Below are positions 1 through 5,479 of a stretch of 5,479 bases of DNA, piece after piece. The position numbers and the translations under genes were made by a program. Under the pieces are notes generated by a model that saw nothing but the letters and a program-made list of their open reading frames with translations, made no database searches and had not been told where the DNA came from. Each line of letters starts with the position of its first letter. The stretch's first letter is position 1. The DNA is taken from positions 1 through 5,479 of the forward strand of contig JBLIOB010000287.1 of assembly GCA_047639575.1 (NCBI GenBank), read 5' to 3'. The DNA comes from JBLIOB01 sp047639575 (lineage in GTDB: Bacteria; Bacteroidota; Bacteroidia; Flavobacteriales_D; Parvicellaceae).

Positions 1-1
1 T

Positions 2-493
2 GATCGGCCAAAAGCAATTAAGATCTTAAGAGAGGCCTCAGATGAGCCTGTAATCCAGCGAGAACCCCTCAATATTACCTTCATTATTTTACAACTAGCA
101 GTATATTATTTTGACGAACACGAATTCAAAAACGCCAGAAGACAGCTAGTAGATTTAACCTTAAATGAAAGCTTTGAAAACCTAGATGCATCCCTCAAGA
201 TAAAAATGCTTTTACTGGAAATAATGACCATAGTGGAGCTTGGCGACATGGACCTAGTAGAAGACAAGCTGAAACTATTAAAGGCAGACTATATTAAACA
301 AGATTGGGCAGAGGTAGGATGTGATAGAGAGGCGATCATGGTGAAATTAATACCGCTTTTAATTATCAATCGAGACGAGAACGAGAAACGAAGTTTGGTG
401 ATTCTTGGAGATTCGCTCAAAGACCACGACAGCAGGTTAGATTTGATCAATTATGAAGAATGGGTTAAACAAAAAACGGGCAGCTCACATTAA
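2..493 (+). CDS. Helical TPR-like protein, C-terminal part (5' truncated by window edge)
   Basis: The frame is open from base 2 without interruption to a TAA at 491-493, giving 163 visible residues, so the true start lies to the left of the window. Internal ATGs such as that at 206 are not convincing starts because the upstream codons read as continuous protein-like sequence. The visible part is rich in Leu, Ile, Lys and Glu and falls into amphipathic helices. A stretch near residues 33-52 (LQLAVYYFDEHEFKNARRQL, frame counted from base 2) resembles a TPR helix pair, and the segment near residues 67-93 (beginning LKIKMLLLEI) could be a second pair. No catalytic motif, signal peptide or membrane segment is visible. 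The family and function are not recognised; a helical-repeat scaffold is an inference from the pattern. Its last codons overlap the probable terminator of the convergent gene. Confidence 0.8.
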   Translation, partial: DRPKAIKILREASDEPVIQREPLNITFIILQLAVYYFDEHEFKNARRQLVDLTLNESFENLDASLKIKMLLLEIMTIVELGDMDLVEDKLKLLKADYIKQDWAEVGCDREAIMVKLIPLLIINRDENEKRSLVILGDSLKDHDSRLDLINYEEWVKQKTGSSH

Positions 494-507
494 GCGAACT
501 ACCCGTT
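467..507 (-). terminator. Probable intrinsic terminator of the PKD/T9SS gene
   Basis: Read on the - strand, a hairpin pairs AACGGG (507-502) with CCCGTT (480-475), extended inward past one mismatch by two more pairs (AG with CT). The loop is about 15 nt. The stem is followed directly by a T-rich tract (TTTTTT, G, TTT on the - strand, bases 476-467). It starts about 19 nt after the - strand stop at 526-528. On the + strand no T-run follows the hairpin, so its direction is clear. It overlaps the last codons of the + strand gene ending at 493. Confidence 0.65.
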
Positions 508-525
508 ATTCATGAAAAAAGCTGC

Positions 526-1935
526 TTAATTCTTCATGAACTTGTACGTCCCTAGTCTAACATCGCTGGTTACAGTAACGATGTACATTCCTTGAGACAG
601 ATTGGATGTGTTAAGGCTTACGGTATTTTCTCCGTTTACAACATTCAGTTGCTGCTCGTTACACTTCTTACCATCAATTGACGACACTGAGATTGTAGCG
701 TCTAGAGTAGTAGTAGAAGTAAACTTAAGCTGAGCGCTTTCCTGAACAGGGTTAGGATAAACAACTCCATTGGTCAATGTGAGAACTTGCTCATGAATAG
801 CAGTAGCTCCACCTGGCGCAACGATGTTGATTGTAAACCCACTTGCTTTTAAAGGAACCCATATAGAGTCGCAATAAGTGCTTGTGCATGCAAAGTCAGA
901 AACTGTTAAGCATACATTGTATGTTCCGTTAACCGCATATGTGTGCATTGGATACTGAAGCGTAGAGGTGTTTCCATCTCCAAAGTCCCAGAAGTACGCA
1001 GACGCTGGTCCACCAGCAGCCAAGTTCCACAAGTAAACAGTACTTGTTGCAGAATCAGGGAACCAGATGAAATTCGCATTACAAGGAGGCGTTGTTCCAG
1101 AGCCCCCAACTGTAATTGTTGAGCAAGTGGTATCTGAACACGTTCCACCATCCCAAATAAGCAAACAAGCAGTATAGGTTCCTGCTGCTGAGTACGTGTG
1201 ATATGGATCTTGAAGTGAAGAAGTGGTTCCGTCACCGAAATCCCATGCATAGTTTAATCCAGAACCTGCAGATAAGTTATAGAAGTATACTCCGCCAGTT
1301 GAATCAGGCCAAGCAACAAAATCAGCATTACAAGCACCGCTTCCAGAACCTCCAAATGTAATTGTAATCACGTTACATGTTGTGTTAGAACACCCGGTAG
1401 CATCTGTAATAGTTAAACAAACGGTATAAGTTCCAGCAACAGAATACGTGTGGATCTCATTAAGTGCGGTTCCACTCGTGCCGTCTCCGAAATCCCAGAA
1501 ATAAGTATAAGGAGCGCTCCCACCAGAAGCTGAGCCATTAAAGTAATATACTCCTGCTCCAGAAGAATCAATCGCTGAGGTAAAACTAGCAGCGCACGAT
1601 CCTGAACCACCCCCACCGATAAGTGTTATCGCTTGACAAGATGAGTCACAAAAAGCACCTAAAGAATCATAAGCGTAAACACATACAGTGTAAACAGAAG
1701 GTAGTAAAGGAGTACCGGGCACTAAAGCAGTGTGAATCATGTCCCACGAAGTGTAAGTAGCTTCGACATTAAAACTAGGGTCAAACACGTACCATTCAGT
1801 AGAAGCTGCCCCCGTTGAAGTATTAAACCCATATATAGTTCCAGAAGAATCATATAAAGTGAAGCTAGCGCTGCATTGGGCACTCACGGTGCCGGCAAAC
1901 GCTAGGATAAATAATAAAGAATATAATTTTTTCAT
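526..1935 (-). CDS. Secreted PKD-repeat protein with T9SS type A C-terminal sorting domain
   Basis: This 469-residue protein is probably exported by the Sec system, then moved across the outer membrane by T9SS and left on the surface or released. The signal peptide covers residues 1-19 (hydrophobic SLLFILAFAG core, likely cleaved in VSA|Q). Gln at -1 argues against a lipobox at Cys21. Four units each begin with C-x-A-x-F (residues 21, 114, 202, 285). Units 2-4 carry the PKD signature WDFGDG (147-152, 231-236, 316-321) followed by an HTY...GTY segment. Unit 1 has lost WDFGDG. Gly/Ser linkers separate the units. The end, from VYPNPV (392) to the last residue, with DGKK and SQGMYIV, fits the T9SS type A sorting domain. 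Known PKD domains are Ig-like folds used in adhesion or as spacers. No catalytic domain is present, so an adhesin or structural role is inferred. Start chosen by the signal peptide; no Shine-Dalgarno is evident. Confidence 0.93.
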   Translation of the reverse strand: MKKLYSLLFILAFAGTVSAQCSASFTLYDSSGTIYGFNTSTGAASTEWYVFDPSFNVEATYTSWDMIHTALVPGTPLLPSVYTVCVYAYDSLGAFCDSSCQAITLIGGGGSGSCAASFTSAIDSSGAGVYYFNGSASGGSAPYTYFWDFGDGTSGTALNEIHTYSVAGTYTVCLTITDATGCSNTTCNVITITFGGSGSGACNADFVAWPDSTGGVYFYNLSAGSGLNYAWDFGDGTTSSLQDPYHTYSAAGTYTACLLIWDGGTCSDTTCSTITVGGSGTTPPCNANFIWFPDSATSTVYLWNLAAGGPASAYFWDFGDGNTSTLQYPMHTYAVNGTYNVCLTVSDFACTSTYCDSIWVPLKASGFTINIVAPGGATAIHEQVLTLTNGVVYPNPVQESAQLKFTSTTTLDATISVSSIDGKKCNEQQLNVVNGENTVSLNTSNLSQGMYIVTVTSDVRLGTYKFMKN

Positions 1936-1961
1936 CGTAAATATTTGTTTGGTTAAAGGAG

Positions 1962-1993
1962 CAAATCTGCCCTATTAATAAAGTATGCACAAA
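1962..1993 (-). promoter_or_regulatory. Candidate Bacteroidota-type promoter for the PKD/T9SS gene
   Basis: On the - strand, TTTG (1993-1990) is followed after 20 nt by CAGATTTG (1969-1962). This matches the known Bacteroidota pattern of TTTG near -33 and TAnnTTTG near -7, with one mismatch (C for the first T). It predicts transcription starting about 20 nt upstream of the ATG at 1935, a plausible leader. The match is by eye and not unique proof. Confidence 0.4.
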
Positions 1994-2050
1994 CAGGGCG
2001 ACCTCAGTTCTTACGCGTTCAAGAATTATAGTTTGTTGGTATATTGTCTA

Positions 2051-2071
2051 ATTTATGGACTATGGATAAAT
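2051..2071. promoter_or_regulatory. Inverted repeat upstream of ferritin, possible operator
   Basis: ATTTAT (2051-2056) and ATAAAT (2066-2071) form a perfect 6-bp inverted repeat with a 9-nt spacer. The same stretch holds a direct repeat, TATGGA at 2054-2059 and 2061-2066. It is centred about 20 nt upstream of the TATTTTTG element, where the -33 box should be, and no good TTG box is present there. That placement suits an activator or repressor site, but the sequence is AT-rich and could match by chance. It does not resemble a classical Fur box. Confidence 0.2.
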
Positions 2072-2080
2072 GAATTCGGT

Positions 2081-2088
2081 TATTTTTG
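2081..2088 (+). promoter_or_regulatory. -7 promoter element (TAnnTTTG) of the ferritin operon
   Basis: TATTTTTG is a perfect match to the Bacteroidota -7 consensus TAnnTTTG. Transcription would start around 2095, about 20 nt before the ferritin ATG at 2115. No clear -33 TTG is found at the usual distance, which hints that an activator may be needed. The element sits inside the longer reading frame from ATG 2070, which argues against that ATG being used. Confidence 0.5.
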
Positions 2089-2114
2089 TATTCTCCCTAA
2101 AAAATTTTAATGCA

Positions 2115-2624
2115 ATGTTGAACGAGAAAGTAGAAACAGCGATAAATGCACAAATCAGGTTAGAAGCAGAGTCTTCGCAACTTTATTTAGCAATGGCCTC
2201 TTGGGCTGAAACAGAAGGATTGAGTGGAACGGCAAACTTTTTGTACACTCACTCAGATGAAGAACGACAGCATATGCTAAAATTAATAAGGTTTGTAAAT
2301 GAAAGAGGTGGCCGAGCACACATCCCTGAACTGGATGCACCACCGTCTTCGTTTGACTCGGTTACTGAAGTATTTAAATCTGTTCTTCAGCACGAAGTTC
2401 ACGTTACGAGTAAAATTAATGACGTAGTTCATATTTGCCTTACGGAAAAGGACTACACCACTCATAACTTTATGCAATGGTATGTTTCTGAACAATTAGA
2501 AGAAGAGGCTCTTGCTCGTGATATTATGGATAAATTACAGCTTATTGGAGACGAAAAAGCCGGGTTGTACTTATTTGATAGAGACCTTAGTCAGCTATTT
2601 CCTGCTAACAACGAGGCAAAATAA
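2115..2624 (+). CDS. ftnA: Bacterial non-haem ferritin
   Basis: This 169-residue cytoplasmic ferritin should oxidise Fe(II) and store it as a ferric mineral inside a 24-subunit shell. Counted from ATG 2115, the residues fall at the numbering known for E. coli FtnA: Glu17, Tyr24, Glu50, His53, Glu94, Gln127 and Glu130 of the ferroxidase centre, plus Glu49, Glu126 and Glu129 of the third iron site. The motifs EESSQLYLAMASW-like (here EAESSQLYLAMASW) and DEERQHM are typical. An in-frame ATG at 2070 would add 15 residues (MNSVIFVFS...) that have no counterpart in the family and would put the promoter-like TATTTTTG inside the gene, so 2115 is preferred. There is no Shine-Dalgarno, only an A/T-rich leader. 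The next gene begins 3 nt after the stop, implying one transcript. The symbol ftnA is by family similarity; the ferritin assignment itself is very secure. Confidence 0.95.
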   Translation: MLNEKVETAINAQIRLEAESSQLYLAMASWAETEGLSGTANFLYTHSDEERQHMLKLIRFVNERGGRAHIPELDAPPSSFDSVTEVFKSVLQHEVHVTSKINDVVHICLTEKDYTTHNFMQWYVSEQLEEEALARDIMDKLQLIGDEKAGLYLFDRDLSQLFPANNEAK

Positions 2625-2627
2625 AGA

Positions 2628-3167
2628 TTGAAAAACTTTCTATACATATTTCTTGCATTTACACTGATGCTCCCGCCTACGATAAATACGTATGCGCAAA
2701 AAGGTGCCAGCAAGAAAATCTTGGGAAATAGAAAGAAAAGCAAAGACAAAAAAAGTCCTCAGAAAGATAAATACCGATTCAAACAATACGAAAAGACTTC
2801 TAAAAAAGAAAAAGACTCTTTTGGAAGAAGGTCGAAGTCTAGTAATTACGGGAAGAAAGCAAATAAAAAAGTTGCAAAAAAGCAACGCAAAAAAGCATCT
2901 GGGTCGTTCAGTTCAAAAAATAAAAAGAAGCAATCGTCTGTAAGAAAAAATAAAGGAAAGCTTCACGAAAATGATCCGTTCAGGCCAAATAAGAAAAACA
3001 AAGGCCTCGCACACCGAAAGAAGAAAAAAGAACGCGATTCATTCAAGTATTCTAAGCGGGAACAAGAGCGTAAAAAAGCAAAAAACAGGACTAACCGCGG
3101 CAAAAAGAAGAAAAAGTCCAAAAGTGAATCCGGTAAAATCAAGCGAAACAAAAAGAAGATTGATTAG
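2628..3167 (+). CDS. Exported, extremely lysine-rich basic protein, function unknown
   Basis: This 179-residue protein is not a family I recognise. Residues 1-24 form a signal peptide (KNFLYIFLAFTLML core, likely cleaved around TYA|Q), so it should reach the periplasm or beyond. The mature part (residues 25-179) is low complexity. By hand count it has 54 Lys and 14 Arg against 13 Asp/Glu, a net charge near +55. It has no Cys and no hydrophobic core, so it is probably disordered. A short motif recurs: KDSF (62-65), NDPF (105-108) and RDSF (126-129), each followed by basic residues. The start is TTG at 2628, 3 nt after the ferritin stop and in the same frame. It is the only start codon after that stop that keeps the signal peptide whole, since the next in-frame ATG (2667) cuts into it. 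A GAGG lies 11 nt upstream. Binding to a polyanion (surface polysaccharide, DNA, mineral) is speculation. Confidence 0.75.
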   Translation: MKNFLYIFLAFTLMLPPTINTYAQKGASKKILGNRKKSKDKKSPQKDKYRFKQYEKTSKKEKDSFGRRSKSSNYGKKANKKVAKKQRKKASGSFSSKNKKKQSSVRKNKGKLHENDPFRPNKKNKGLAHRKKKKERDSFKYSKREQERKKAKNRTNRGKKKKKSKSESGKIKRNKKKID

Positions 3168-3238
3168 TTTGGCACGGAAATCGCACTAGTCGTCAAAAAA
3201 ATAGGAACTAACGCATTGTTGATAACCATAAACGTATG

Positions 3239-3265
3239 TTGAAAAAGTCAAAAAACATTATATTG
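3239..3265 (+). promoter_or_regulatory. Candidate promoter for the YfiR-like/TPR/sensor operon
   Basis: TTG (3239-3241) is followed after 17 nt by TATATTG (3259-3265), one T short of the Bacteroidota TAnnTTTG element. Transcription would start near 3272, about 24 nt before the GTG at 3296. The rest of the 128-nt gap after the basic protein shows no convincing terminator, so read-through from the ferritin operon is also possible. Confidence 0.3.
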
Positions 3266-3295
3266 CGTAACCTATCTACAATTATCGAGTAAAAA

Positions 3296-3817
3296 GTGAG
3301 ACGTTTTTTAGTTATAGCATTTGTTTTATTTGGGATGTCTACCATTGGCTATAGTCAAGGGAGTGCTCAAAAAGCAGTTGCTGCACAAAAAGCAGTGTTC
3401 TTTTATTCATTTGCAACTCAAATTGACTGGCCTTCAGAGTTTAAGTCAGGAAATTTTGTAATTGGAATTTATGGAGATAACGAACTTTATAAAATTCTAG
3501 TGAGCAGGCTGTCTTCTTCTAAAAGAGGAGTGCAGCCATTTAAAATTATAGAATATAAAACAGCTAGTGAAATTAAAGGATGTCATATTTTGTATGTAGG
3601 CGCAAGTAAGAGTGACGTTTTGCCGTCTGTTAAAAAGGGATTAAGAAGTTCGTCTACACTTATTATTACAAGTAAAAGTGGACTTTTAGATGATGGGTCA
3701 ATGATTAATTTTGTTTACCCCGGTAACCGTACCATGTTCGAATTGAACAAGATTAATGCGGAAAAGAGTAAATTAGTAATTGGAAAACAGATTTCCAGCT
3801 TTGCTGTAAAGGAATAA
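3296..3817 (+). CDS. YfiR-like (DUF4154) periplasmic protein
   Basis: This 173-residue exported protein matches the YfiR/DUF4154 family pattern: AVFFYSFATQIDWP (residues 33-46), an FVIGIYG strand (54-60), CHILYVG (96-102), TLIITS (121-126), a GSMINFV turn (134-140), then MFELNKINAEKSKL (147-160). The length is normal for the family. A signal peptide covers about residues 1-20 (FLVIAFVLFGMS core, ending GYS|Q). In Pseudomonas, YfiR is a periplasmic inhibitor of the membrane diguanylate cyclase YfiN; whether this protein acts likewise is inference from order, as a HAMP sensor follows two genes downstream. Only one cysteine (Cys96) is present, so it lacks the intramolecular disulfides described for Pseudomonas YfiR. 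The start is GTG: a TAA lies two codons upstream at 3290, and the first internal ATG would destroy the signal peptide. Its stop shares a base with the next gene's ATG. Confidence 0.85.
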   Translation: MRRFLVIAFVLFGMSTIGYSQGSAQKAVAAQKAVFFYSFATQIDWPSEFKSGNFVIGIYGDNELYKILVSRLSSSKRGVQPFKIIEYKTASEIKGCHILYVGASKSDVLPSVKKGLRSSSTLIITSKSGLLDDGSMINFVYPGNRTMFELNKINAEKSKLVIGKQISSFAVKE

Positions 3818-3819
3818 TG
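3808..3819 (+). promoter_or_regulatory. Stop-start overlap with Shine-Dalgarno-like sequence (translational coupling)
   Basis: The TAA of the YfiR-like gene (3815-3817) and the ATG of the TPR gene (3817-3819) share one A (TAATG). An AAAGGA (3808-3813) lies 3 nt before the ATG, closer than ideal. This arrangement is typical of translational coupling and suggests the two products are made in matched amounts. Confidence 0.6.
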
Positions 3820-4707
3820 TTAAGAGTCGTATACATATCGATACTAGTGTTATTAGTAAGCACTTCTTTTGGTCAACGAACGCATTGGCAGAACGCCTTA
3901 GCTTGTTACCAAGAGGATAGTCTAGTTTGTGCACAGACTGAAATTGATGAGGCAATTGCCGATTCATCTGAAGGCAACCTGCCATATACCTGGCACCTAA
4001 GAGCCTTTATTTATAGAGCTGTTTACAAACAGATTGATAAAGAAAGCCCATCTTCATCTGCTCGGTCAAAATCGATTGAATCATTTAAAAAGTCACTCGA
4101 GCTAGATGAGGGAGAAGAATTTAAATCTAACAACATCAAGGGTGTTGAAGCATTAGCAATTAGCTTTTTCAACGATGGAATTAGGTACTTAAATGTATTT
4201 AAGCCAGATGAGGCGATTAGCTCACTTGAAAAGCACAACATTACAATGAGGTTAGTTAACCCGTCTTACTATAACCAAGAAAGAGAAACAATCATTAAAA
4301 GAAAAGCTGGTGTAATCCATATGGATCGTTATAACGATGATAAACATGGCAATCGAATATCATTCGACCGGGCAATTGAATACTTTAATGATGTATTACA
4401 ATTAGACTCAAATGATTTTATTGCCAACCTGAATAGTGGAGTTCTTTACCACAATTTAGCAGTGGATTTGTTGATGGAAACAAAGCCGGAACTATCGCTA
4501 ATGGAAGTAATGGAATTACAAGAAAAGCATGTAAACAATATGCAAAGATCATTAGTGTTTATGACTAAGGCTAACTCCATTAGTCCCAACCACCCAGGTG
4601 TGATAAGGGCTCTAGCCGGTGCATACTTCTCTTTACACGATGAAAAAAAGTTCGAGTATTATAATCAAAAGTTGCTTAAATTAGAGGGCTCTCACAATGA
4701 CAAGTAA
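3817..4707 (+). CDS. Exported TPR-like repeat protein
   Basis: This 296-residue protein has a signal peptide at about residues 1-19 (VVYISILVLLVST core, ending SFG|Q), so it is predicted to be periplasmic. The rest is mainly helical and reads as degenerate TPR units: near 24-50 (NALACYQEDSLVCAQTEIDEAI), near 58-97 ending in KKSLELD, near 110-140 (NDGIRYLNVFKPDEAISSLE), near 183-225 (FDRAIEYFNDVLQLDSND followed by ANLNSGVLYHNLA), and near 256-290 (KANSISPNHPGVIRALAGAY). The A-x-x-Y/F plus LDxxD/NHP spacing is the basis for the TPR call. TPR proteins serve as protein-binding scaffolds and no enzyme motif is present. It sits between the YfiR-like gene and a HAMP sensor, so a role in holding or delivering a signal to the sensor's periplasmic domain is inferred. 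The start overlaps the previous stop by one base; the next gene's ATG is 33 nt downstream. Confidence 0.82.
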   Translation: MLRVVYISILVLLVSTSFGQRTHWQNALACYQEDSLVCAQTEIDEAIADSSEGNLPYTWHLRAFIYRAVYKQIDKESPSSSARSKSIESFKKSLELDEGEEFKSNNIKGVEALAISFFNDGIRYLNVFKPDEAISSLEKHNITMRLVNPSYYNQERETIIKRKAGVIHMDRYNDDKHGNRISFDRAIEYFNDVLQLDSNDFIANLNSGVLYHNLAVDLLMETKPELSLMEVMELQEKHVNNMQRSLVFMTKANSISPNHPGVIRALAGAYFSLHDEKKFEYYNQKLLKLEGSHNDK

Positions 4708-4740
4708 CGTGGAGTGTAAAAAGCAAACTACGATTACAGA

Positions 4741-5479
4741 ATGAGATTTACCATTGGTAGAAAATTAGGACTCGGTTTCGGAATACTACTATTTTTAGTT
4801 GTAGCTGTTTTCGTTCTTGCCTACAACACTACCAAAGATAACCTTGATACACTTTCCGTAGGTATAGATGAAAATGAATTCATCTCCAATTATTCTGGCC
4901 CCGCGATTGCGGACTTACAAAGGCTTAGAGATAATATGGAAGAAGCTAAGGATTTAACCCTTCGTTGGGCTACCGTGGCATCAATTAGTGAGCATCAAGA
5001 CAAAAGAAGGTTATTAAAAATTCAGGATACCATTATTCCAATGGACATTAAGCCAAGCTTAATGAATAACGTAGACAGTCTTTCTAATGTGGTTCGGGAT
5101 TCCATCGAAGCGGTATTTCGTGAAATTGATGCATTGTTTATCGAGTATCAAGAGATCCAACAAATATTGCCCAACCTTGCTAGTTATGACAGTGTTTACA
5201 ATAAGTTCTTTGCAGCTTCAATAATTGCTCCAGACGGGATTATGATGACCAATGCAAGACAAGTTAGCAGCAGGTTAGACCGGTTAATAATCGAAGTTCA
5301 TAAAGAAAACGATGAAAGAACCGTTCGGATGAATGAAAACTTTGAATTGGCGGAAAACGCTGGTACTTATTTAATTAGAGCGATATTTTACGGACTGATT
5401 TTCATCCCTGTTGTTGTACTGATAGTTGCTGTGTTAACAGCCAGGGCGATTACGAGGCCTGTTCGTGAGCTGAAAGGCA
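4741..5479 (+). CDS. HAMP-domain membrane sensor, N-terminal part (3' truncated by window edge)
   Basis: From ATG 4741 the frame stays open to the window edge (246 codons seen). It opens with MRFTIGRKLGLGFG and a first membrane helix at about residues 9-28 (ILLFLVVAVFVLAY). A roughly 180-residue extracytoplasmic region follows, predicted mostly helical (EFISNYSGPAIADLQRLRDN, later ENDERTVRMNENFELAENAG). A second membrane helix lies at about 214-233 (IFYGLIFIPVVVLIVAVLTA). It is followed by the start of a HAMP domain, ITRPVRELKG (237-246), with the conserved Pro240. This layout is that of sensor histidine kinases, chemoreceptors and HAMP-linked phosphatases or cyclases; the output domain lies beyond the window. 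A histidine kinase is my first guess, as that is common in Bacteroidota. An in-frame TAA at 4717 makes 4741 the first usable start. No separate promoter is visible in the 33-nt gap, so it is probably co-transcribed with the two upstream genes. Confidence 0.85.
   Translation, partial: MRFTIGRKLGLGFGILLFLVVAVFVLAYNTTKDNLDTLSVGIDENEFISNYSGPAIADLQRLRDNMEEAKDLTLRWATVASISEHQDKRRLLKIQDTIIPMDIKPSLMNNVDSLSNVVRDSIEAVFREIDALFIEYQEIQQILPNLASYDSVYNKFFAASIIAPDGIMMTNARQVSSRLDRLIIEVHKENDERTVRMNENFELAENAGTYLIRAIFYGLIFIPVVVLIVAVLTARAITRPVRELKG

Noticed and set aside
509..540. Two copies of the palindrome TTCATGAA
   Set aside because: The second copy is explained by the last codons of the PKD gene (F-M-K), the word is short, and two copies 24 nt apart in AT-rich DNA are not persuasive.
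906..1616. Open frames on the - strand in another phase of the PKD gene
   Set aside because: They follow the repetitive codons of the PKD units, lack recognisable domains, and are fully nested in a confidently identified gene.
1967..2000. GCCCT...AGGGC hairpin in the divergent intergenic region
   Set aside because: The stem is only 5 bp with a 21-nt loop and it overlaps the candidate - strand promoter, so it is likely chance.
2115..3167. Ferritin and the basic protein as one fusion read through the TAA at 2622
   Set aside because: They share a frame, but the second part begins with a signal peptide, which makes sense only as a separate start. The shared frame is expected one time in three.
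2692..3189. Additional Lys/Arg-rich open frames on the + strand overlapping the basic protein, and Phe/Leu-rich frames opposite
   Set aside because: A-rich DNA made of AAA, AAG, AGA and GAA codons gives basic open frames in every phase. Only the frame from 2628 has a signal peptide and a well-placed start.
3162..3191. Hairpin GATTAGT / ACTAGTC after the basic protein as a terminator
   Set aside because: The stem has a G-T pair, a 16-nt loop, and is followed on the + strand by an A-run instead of a T-run, so it does not fit an intrinsic terminator in that direction.

Overview
The window looks like chromosomal DNA from a member of the Bacteroidota, most likely a marine-type Flavobacteriales. 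Three things point there. A secreted PKD-repeat protein ends in a type A sorting domain of the type IX secretion system (T9SS), which is restricted to this phylum. Promoter-like TAnnTTTG elements replace E. coli-type -10 boxes. Starts are mostly preceded by A/T-rich leaders without a Shine-Dalgarno sequence, and signal peptides tend to end just before a Gln. No mobile element, tRNA, rRNA or CRISPR array is visible.

Left part (1-1935): two convergent genes. The 3' end of a helical, TPR-like protein enters from the left on the + strand and stops at 493. Facing it on the - strand is a 469-residue T9SS cargo protein with four cysteine-patterned PKD-type units. The best terminator for the - strand gene lies inside the last codons of the + strand gene.

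Middle (1936-3167): a divergent intergenic region carries promoter-like elements in both directions. To its right is an apparent two-gene operon: a bacterial ferritin with a complete ferroxidase centre, then, after only 3 nt, an exported and extremely lysine-rich small protein that appears to start at TTG. The ferritin start is best placed at 2115, because the promoter-like element lies inside the longer open frame.

Right part (3296-5479): a tightly packed + strand operon with a YfiR-like (DUF4154) periplasmic protein starting at GTG, an exported TPR-like protein whose ATG shares a base with the preceding stop, and a two-transmembrane HAMP-domain sensor that runs off the right edge. The order suggests an envelope signalling module in which a YfiR-like protein and a periplasmic TPR partner modulate a membrane sensor. 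It resembles Pseudomonas YfiBNR in logic, but its output domain is unseen. This operon, and the basic exported protein next to ferritin, are the parts most worth following up.
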